Source of the DNA: Candidatus Poseidoniaceae archaeon
GTDB taxonomy: Archaea; Thermoplasmatota; Poseidoniia; Poseidoniales; Poseidoniaceae
Assembly: GCA_013330285.1 (NCBI GenBank)
Contig: DUIP01000210.1
Span: forward strand, 1,976-20,679
Direction: 5' to 3'
DNA length: 18,704 nucleotides
The notes under the pieces were generated by a model. It saw nothing but the letters and a program-made list of their open reading frames with translations. It ran no database searches and was not told the origin of the DNA. Shown in pieces: positions 15,338-18,704 of this stretch. A program made the translations under genes and the position numbers. Positions within the stretch are counted from its first letter, which is position 1, and the number at the start of each line of letters is the position of its first letter.

Positions 15338-16127
15338 CCTCGCCACCTCCACCGATGTTGGCTGCCACGATTGCAGATACCTGTTCGAACTCTTCCTCCG
15401 TCGGTGGTTCGATCGAGTCGGGTTCGGGTAAAGCGCGTTCATGAAGGAAAATGATGAATCCAAACACAAGAATCGCAATGGATAATCCTACGGCTGTTCC
15501 AAGCAGGTCCGCACCAGCAAGCCAGAGATGATAGCGGAACGTCTCCGCATCAACTGCACGCCCATCAATGGTCATGGCCAGGGCGATGAGAAGAAAGACA
15601 AAAGCTGAGGCGAACCACATCACATTTGATTCGGTTGCTCTACGATCTCCAATCATGCGAAGGGAGAGGGCCGAACCTGAAAGAAGACAGGTGAGCAGGA
15701 GGAGGAAGGTGGGCCAAAACACAAGCCAGTACCGGTTAACTTCCCCGTTCAAAGCAGGTGTCAAATTCCACCAATGCATACCGACAAACCAAACAAAACC
15801 GATGATGAACGACATCACCCCAAGGCGTCGGTCACTTTTTGGAAGTCGACCGACAGGGACATTTCCAGAGAAGGCCACAAGGTAAATCCCCGCCAAGAGG
15901 AGGGCGGCCGGGCCAAGAAGAAATCCTAGCAAATGACCCGCGGCGCTCGACGGTGAATCTGGAACTGTCCAAGGTGAACTGACAATCCCAACGATCCCAA
16001 GCAGAGCAACAGCACGACCGAAGGTGGTCGTTGAAGTCGTTTTTGATGAAAGGGAAATCCAGGCCCCAAAGGGGACTAAGGCTGCTGGAAGCCAAAACCA
16101 CAGGGCTGCCTGGGTCATCGGTTCCAT
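15330..16127 (-). CDS. Seven-helix membrane protein of unknown function
   Basis: I do not recognise the family. The 265-residue protein has seven likely membrane helices, near residues 8-26, 36-53, 62-88, 100-120, 132-156, 167-187 and 201-229. A soluble acidic tail follows (ERALPEPDSIEPPTEEEFEQ, then VSAIVAANIGGGGEDE). Helix 4 and its loop are tryptophan-rich (FVWFVGMHWWNLTP). The last helix has no lysine and none of the DxxxK retinal-site pattern, so it is not a rhodopsin in spite of the helix count. Its stop overlaps the start of the 4-TM gene. It is divergent from the L44e operon with 131 nt between. The ATG at 16127 has no clear SD; ATG 16118 is possible. Confidence 0.68.
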   Translation of the reverse strand: MEPMTQAALWFWLPAALVPFGAWISLSSKTTSTTTFGRAVALLGIVGIVSSPWTVPDSPSSAAGHLLGFLLGPAALLLAGIYLVAFSGNVPVGRLPKSDRRLGVMSFIIGFVWFVGMHWWNLTPALNGEVNRYWLVFWPTFLLLLTCLLSGSALSLRMIGDRRATESNVMWFASAFVFLLIALAMTIDGRAVDAETFRYHLWLAGADLLGTAVGLSIAILVFGFIIFLHERALPEPDSIEPPTEEEFEQVSAIVAANIGGGGEDE

Positions 16128-16258
16128 GCGATAGCCTTCACCACTCGTCTTATCAATTCAACCCTGATTTCAATACGCAGTGGCATGATTTAGGCCAAGG
16201 CCCAGTGCGGCATTCCTAAATACCCGACTCTTGTGGGCCGAATGCTTAAGGTGCTCTT
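16128..16258. promoter_or_regulatory. Divergent promoter region for the L44e operon and the membrane-protein genes
   Basis: A TATA-like CTAAATA at 16216-16222 faces L44e. Transcription from about 16243 would leave a leader of roughly 15 nt carrying the AAGGTG SD at 16248-16253, 5 nt before ATG 16259. On the minus strand TTGAATTGATAAG (about 16150-16162) is a weak candidate for the 7-TM gene. No gene is visible in the interval. Confidence 0.45.
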
Positions 16259-16543
16259 ATGGTGAAAATGCCTCGTCAAGTGAAGCGGTACAGTCCCTCA
16301 GCTGGTAAGCATACCATGCACACAGTGGAGCGCGTAAAGAAGAAGCGCGCATCCGAACTTCGCTGGGGTCAGCGACGTTTCCGCAGAGTTATGGCTGGTT
16401 ACCGTGGTTTCCCTCGTCCTAAACCAGACGGCCGTGAGAAACCAACCAAGCGAGTCAACATCCTCTTCCGATGCACAGAAACCGGCAAGGCGCATTATGC
16501 ACCATGCAAGCGTGCAAAGAAGTTCGAATTGGTCGACAAGTGA
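16259..16543 (+). CDS. rpl44e: Ribosomal protein L44e (eL42 family), zinc-ligand-poor form
   Basis: This is a large-subunit ribosomal protein near the E site, 94 residues. The family core is unmistakable: HTMHTVERVKKKRASELRWG, QRRFRRVMAGYRGFPRP, KPTKRVNILFRCTETGKAHY and a C-terminal RAKKFELV. In most archaeal L44e proteins four cysteines bind zinc (RYCPxC ... RCTECGKAH). Here the first pair reads RYSPSAGKHT, with both Cys replaced, and the second reads RCTETGKAHYAPC, with only one of the two retained. The protein therefore probably folds without zinc. ATG 16259 has AAGGTG as SD; an in-frame ATG at 16268 would give the shorter MPRQV form. It is the first gene of the operon and S27e follows after 10 nt. 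Confidence 0.95.
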   Translation: MVKMPRQVKRYSPSAGKHTMHTVERVKKKRASELRWGQRRFRRVMAGYRGFPRPKPDGREKPTKRVNILFRCTETGKAHYAPCKRAKKFELVDK

Positions 16544-16553
16544 GTTGAATACT

Positions 16554-16724
16554 ATGGCAAAACATTTCCTAAAAGTTACGTGCAAAGACTGTGGCAGTGA
16601 GGCCACAATTTACTCTCGAGCGACCACCACCGTTGCTTGCTCTGTGTGTGGCGCAACCCTAAGCATCCCATCCGGCGGAAAGGCGAACCTCGTCGGTTGC
16701 ACCGTCGTTGAAGCACTCGAGTAA
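16554..16724 (+). CDS. rps27e: Ribosomal protein S27e (eS27)
   Basis: This is a small-subunit zinc-ribbon protein of 56 residues: MAKHFLKVTCKDCGSEATIY, then SRATTTVACSVCGATLSIPS and a closing GGKANLVGCTVVEALE. The zinc site is complete, with C10-xx-C13 and C29-xx-C32. FLKVxCxDC and VxCxVCGxxLxxPxGGKA are the family signature. The open frame continues upstream through L44e in another frame, but the family N-terminus and operon spacing fix the start at ATG 16554, 10 nt after the L44e stop. The SD is weak (GTGAG), so translation may depend on coupling with L44e. The stop codon abuts a perfect hairpin that precedes aIF2alpha. Confidence 0.95.
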   Translation: MAKHFLKVTCKDCGSEATIYSRATTTVACSVCGATLSIPSGGKANLVGCTVVEALE

Positions 16725-16739
16725 GGAGGCTGAGCCTCC
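16725..16739 (+). promoter_or_regulatory. SD-sequestering hairpin between S27e and aIF2alpha
   Basis: GGAGGC-TGA-GCCTCC is a perfect 6-bp stem with a 3-nt loop. It begins at the base after the S27e stop codon and ends at the base before the aIF2alpha ATG (16740). Its 5' arm is the SD of aIF2alpha (AAGGAGG, 16723-16729), so the folded stem hides the ribosome-binding site. A ribosome terminating on S27e would melt it. The structure is seen directly; regulation is inferred. Confidence 0.55.
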
Positions 16740-17531
16740 ATGTCCTCTGAGAAATCAATCACAGCACCATCAGAGGGTGAACTTGTCGTTGTCTCAGTGA
16801 CAACCGTCAAGCAAAACGGCGCCTATGTCTCACTCGACGAATTCGATGGTCTCGAAGGTTTCATTTTCATTGGTGAGATCGCAAGCGGTTGGGTCAAAAA
16901 CATTCGAGCATTCGTTCGCGAAGGACAGCGTCTGATCTGCAAGGTCATGCGAACAAGGAAGGACGGTACATCCCTCGAACTTTCACTCAAATCTGTTTCC
17001 GAAGAGCGACGTCGGGACCGACTCCAAGAATGGAAAAATGAACAACGTGCTCATCAATTGCTCAAGGTCCTTGGAGAAAAGGTCGGTTGGGACGCTGGTG
17101 AAACCACATCGTCAGGTGAAGAACTCATTGACGCCTTCGGCGGGCTGTATTCTGCTTTTGAAGAAGCAGCAATGAACGAAGGCGCCCTTCAAGACGCTGG
17201 GTTTGAAGGCGATTGGCTTCAACCATTCATTGAAATCGCCGTCGAGAACATCATCCCTCCATTTGTCGAGATCAGAGGAACCCTGACGCTCAGCATCAAC
17301 TCCACTTCTGGAGTAAGTGTGATTCGGGATGCTTTGCTCGCTGCAGAATCTTTTTCTTCACCGGAGGAAGAAATTGAAATCACCTGCCACTACAATGGCG
17401 CACCAGAATACAGAATTGAGCTGAAGGCACCAGATTTCAAAACTGCTGAAGCACTATGGGAGCAAGCAACATCGGCAACAGTGACCCACGTCATCGATGC
17501 TGGTGGCGAAGCCGATGCCCACCGTGAGTGA
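16740..17531 (+). CDS. eif2a: Translation initiation factor aIF2 subunit alpha
   Basis: This is the alpha subunit of the aIF2 heterotrimer that brings initiator Met-tRNA to the small subunit. The 263-residue protein starts with an S1-type OB domain (about 10-85). Within it are GELVVVSVTTVKQNGAYVSL, EGFIFIGEIASGWVKNIRAF, VREGQRLICKVMR and LELSLKSVSEERRRDRL. A helical middle domain follows (about 90-175), then an alpha-beta C-terminal domain beginning near PPFVEIRGTLTLSINSTSGV, as in other archaeal and eukaryal alpha subunits. The IRAFVREGQ segment occupies the place of the eukaryotic Ser51 loop, but without a matching Ser. AAGGAGG overlaps the S27e stop and is its SD, sequestered in a hairpin. 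Nop10 follows 18 nt downstream. Confidence 0.95.
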   Translation: MSSEKSITAPSEGELVVVSVTTVKQNGAYVSLDEFDGLEGFIFIGEIASGWVKNIRAFVREGQRLICKVMRTRKDGTSLELSLKSVSEERRRDRLQEWKNEQRAHQLLKVLGEKVGWDAGETTSSGEELIDAFGGLYSAFEEAAMNEGALQDAGFEGDWLQPFIEIAVENIIPPFVEIRGTLTLSINSTSGVSVIRDALLAAESFSSPEEEIEITCHYNGAPEYRIELKAPDFKTAEALWEQATSATVTHVIDAGGEADAHRE

Positions 17532-17549
17532 ACAAACTGAGGTGGAAAT

Positions 17550-17792
17550 ATGGCAAGGCAAATCCTTCAACAATGCCTTTCATGCAAAGCATGGTCATTG
17601 GCAACCACGTGCCCAGCATGTGGAAAAACTGCTCAGGCAGCGGCCCCTTTGAAGTGGTCTCCCGAAGATAACCGGGCTCAAATTCGGAGGAAAATGTATG
17701 CTGTTGAGTCAAAAGAATGGGTCGAAGGCTTACCAACACTGCCTTCATTACAAGAGATGAAAGACGCCCATACTCCGTCCGAAGAAGAGTGA
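17550..17792 (+). CDS. nop10: H/ACA RNP protein Nop10 with C-terminal extension
   Basis: This is a component of the H/ACA ribonucleoprotein that guides rRNA pseudouridylation together with Cbf5, Gar1 and L7Ae. The N-terminal zinc ribbon shows C9-xx-C12 and C21-xx-C24 (QQCLSCKAWSLATTCPACGK). The conserved linker and helix follow: APLKWSPEDNRAQIRRK, equivalent to the PPRFSPEDPYGEYRRK motif of archaeal Nop10. The family is normally about 55-60 residues; this one has 80, with an acidic tail (KEWVEGLPTLPSLQEMKDAH) ending TPSEEE. ATG 17550 has GAGGTGG at 17539-17545. The stop overlaps the next ATG by one base (TGATG), so the PAC2 protein is translationally coupled. Confidence 0.93.
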   Translation: MARQILQQCLSCKAWSLATTCPACGKTAQAAAPLKWSPEDNRAQIRRKMYAVESKEWVEGLPTLPSLQEMKDAHTPSEEE

Positions 17793-18640
17793 TGCTCGCT
17801 CAAAACCAAAGTGTGCCAAAAACGGTCCTGTGGGCACATCTCAACATCAAACATTATAGCGCGGCGCGATTCGTTCGAATGTTTATGGGATTGCACATTG
17901 AATGGAGAAAGCAGCCCAACACACTTGGCGATCATCGCATGATGTTGTTCGCCCTACCTGGCGTTGGTAATGTGGGGAAATCAGCCCTAGAAGGGCTGAC
18001 TCAAGTCAATGAGTGCACAGAATTGGTGCGGCTGCATCACACCGCCTTACCACCTCTCGCTATGCTTGACGAGGACGGGCTTTTGACACCACCTCACCTC
18101 TCGCTATGCTCTATAGAGTCATCGACTGGAGTTCGCATCCTCACACTCACAGGCACTTCGCAACCTTTGGAGCCTGAGCATCAAGGAAGTTTAGCTCAAG
18201 CGCTCATGGCATGGTTATCCGAACAAGGCGTCTCTGAATTGTATGTCCTTGCGGGATTGATGGACGCACCGACCCGGAAAGAGTGCTTCATTGTGCCTTC
18301 AAGCATCGAACATCGCATGGATTTGGAAGCAAAGGGTGTCGATGTACGAAGGGATGAACCAAAGTCTGGAGCCATTGGTTTGACGGCTTTGATGGCATCG
18401 ATAGGCCCGCTTCACAGCGTTCAATCAGCCTGTGCCATTGCAACAACTGTTGGTTCCAGCGGAGATGTATTCGCCTCACAAAGGCTCCTCGAAGCACTTG
18501 ATGGCTGGTTTGATCTTGGTATCGCCCTCCCGGCCGATGCTCAAGCCATGCTTTCTGAGAAACTAGCGGCACTCGCCCCTGATAAAAAGGAAGATTATGT
18601 CGCGGACCTGACTGAGTCGCCTGATGCATTTTACATGTAA
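17792..18640 (+). CDS. PAC2 family protein (archaeal proteasome assembly chaperone homolog) with C-terminal HbYX-like end
   Basis: The 282-residue protein has the PAC2 start motif LFALPGVGNVGKSALEGL near residues 50-67. Further family-like segments are ELYVLAGLMD, IGLTALMASIGPLHSVQSAC and a C-terminal LLEALDGWFDLGIALP. PAC2 proteins include the eukaryotic proteasome chaperones and archaeal PbaA/PbaB. The last three residues are Phe-Tyr-Met, which fits the HbYX motif (hydrophobic-Tyr-any) that docks into the alpha-ring pockets of the 20S proteasome. ATG 17792 shares its A with the Nop10 TGA stop; the frame opens upstream at 17717, inside nop10. About 30-48 residues precede the usual domain start, so a later ATG (for example MFMGLHIEW) is possible. 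Its position at the end of the L44e-S27e-aIF2alpha-Nop10 operon is the normal archaeal one. Confidence 0.85.
   Translation: MLAQNQSVPKTVLWAHLNIKHYSAARFVRMFMGLHIEWRKQPNTLGDHRMMLFALPGVGNVGKSALEGLTQVNECTELVRLHHTALPPLAMLDEDGLLTPPHLSLCSIESSTGVRILTLTGTSQPLEPEHQGSLAQALMAWLSEQGVSELYVLAGLMDAPTRKECFIVPSSIEHRMDLEAKGVDVRRDEPKSGAIGLTALMASIGPLHSVQSACAIATTVGSSGDVFASQRLLEALDGWFDLGIALPADAQAMLSEKLAALAPDKKEDYVADLTESPDAFYM
18051..18110 (+). repeat. 16-bp direct repeat inside the PAC2 gene
   Basis: CACCTCTCGCTATGCT occurs exactly at 18051-18066 and again at 18095-18110. The copies are offset by 44 nt, so they are read in different frames (PPLAML against PHLSLC). It lies in a weakly conserved-looking part of the gene. 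It may be a small duplication or chance. Confidence 0.4.
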
Positions 18641-18667
18641 ACAGCCCAAGCAGCCATCAATTATCGA

Positions 18668-18704
18668 TGGCGCCGAGAGAGAGATTTGAACTCCCGTGTC
18701 CAAG
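18668..18704 (-). tRNA. Partial tRNA (3' end), probably tRNA-Ser, cut by the window edge
   Basis: Read on the minus strand, a T-arm GGGAG-TTCAAAT-CTCTC (18679-18695, one G-U pair) is followed by the acceptor 3' strand TCTCGGC (18672-18678), discriminator G (18671) and an encoded CCA (18668-18670). The predicted 5' acceptor strand would be GCCGAGA. That strand with a G discriminator is typical of archaeal tRNA-Ser, a class II tRNA, and the bases before the T-arm (CTTGGACAC) could be the end of its long variable arm. The anticodon lies outside the window, so identity is inferred. Confidence 0.75.

Noticed and set aside
15330..16127. Seven-helix protein as a possible proteorhodopsin, given nearby prenyl/carotenoid genes
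   Set aside because: The last helix has no lysine for retinal and no proton acceptor/donor pattern in the third helix; the loops do not resemble microbial rhodopsins.
1..18704. CRISPR array, transposase, integrase, toxin-antitoxin or restriction system
   Set aside because: No regularly spaced repeats, terminal inverted repeats or matching protein families were seen.

Overview
The window reads as a compact, roughly half-GC archaeal genome. The most likely source is a marine planktonic euryarchaeon of the Marine Group II / Poseidoniales type. Archaeal identity rests on the 3' cluster L44e - S27e - aIF2alpha - Nop10 - PAC2 family protein, on a ribosomal protein L37e gene, on an archaeal/eukaryal-type TyrRS and on an MCM-like protein. 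The marine-group assignment is an inference from the mix of archaeal information genes with bacterial-looking metabolic genes (E. coli-type PurF, glutaryl-CoA dehydrogenase, EtfAB). No rRNA gene is present to confirm it. Genes are very tightly packed: three convergent pairs end 13, 1 and 0 nt apart. Starts are a mix of good Shine-Dalgarno (SD) starts and at least one likely leaderless start.

Layout. (1) 86-3497, plus strand: two different squalene/phytoene synthase family enzymes in tandem, then a CmoB/DUF1698-like SAM methyltransferase. (2) 3511-5954, minus strand: a secreted, membrane-anchored beta-propeller protein followed by glutaryl-CoA dehydrogenase. (3) 6056-7748, plus: a small DUF5611-like protein and tyrosyl-tRNA synthetase. 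(4) 7750-8598, minus: a protein that looks like the N-terminal half of an MCM helicase with no ATPase. (5) 8746-10426, plus: electron transfer flavoprotein beta and alpha. (6) 16127-10427, minus: a 7-TM protein overlapping a 4-TM protein, L37e (59 aa, easily missed), PurF, a beta-propeller plus PKD-like protein, and a glyoxalase-II-like hydrolase. (7) 16259-18640, plus: the L44e - S27e - aIF2alpha - Nop10 - PAC2 translation/proteasome operon. (8) The window ends inside a minus-strand tRNA, probably tRNA-Ser, of which only the T-arm, acceptor 3' strand and encoded CCA are visible.

How the genes fit together. Glutaryl-CoA dehydrogenase needs EtfAB as electron acceptor, so the two loci probably work in one amino-acid catabolic route (lysine/tryptophan to glutaryl-CoA to crotonyl-CoA). 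The two head-to-head prenyl synthases point to squalene and/or phytoene (carotenoid) production. The right end is a classic archaeal growth operon.

Items most worth a second look: the MCM N-terminal-only protein; an L44e that has lost three of its four zinc cysteines; a perfect 6-bp hairpin that buries the SD sequence of aIF2alpha between two genes of the operon; and a PAC2 protein ending in Phe-Tyr-Met, a match to the HbYX proteasome-docking motif. I did not see a CRISPR array, transposon, phage module or clear defence system.
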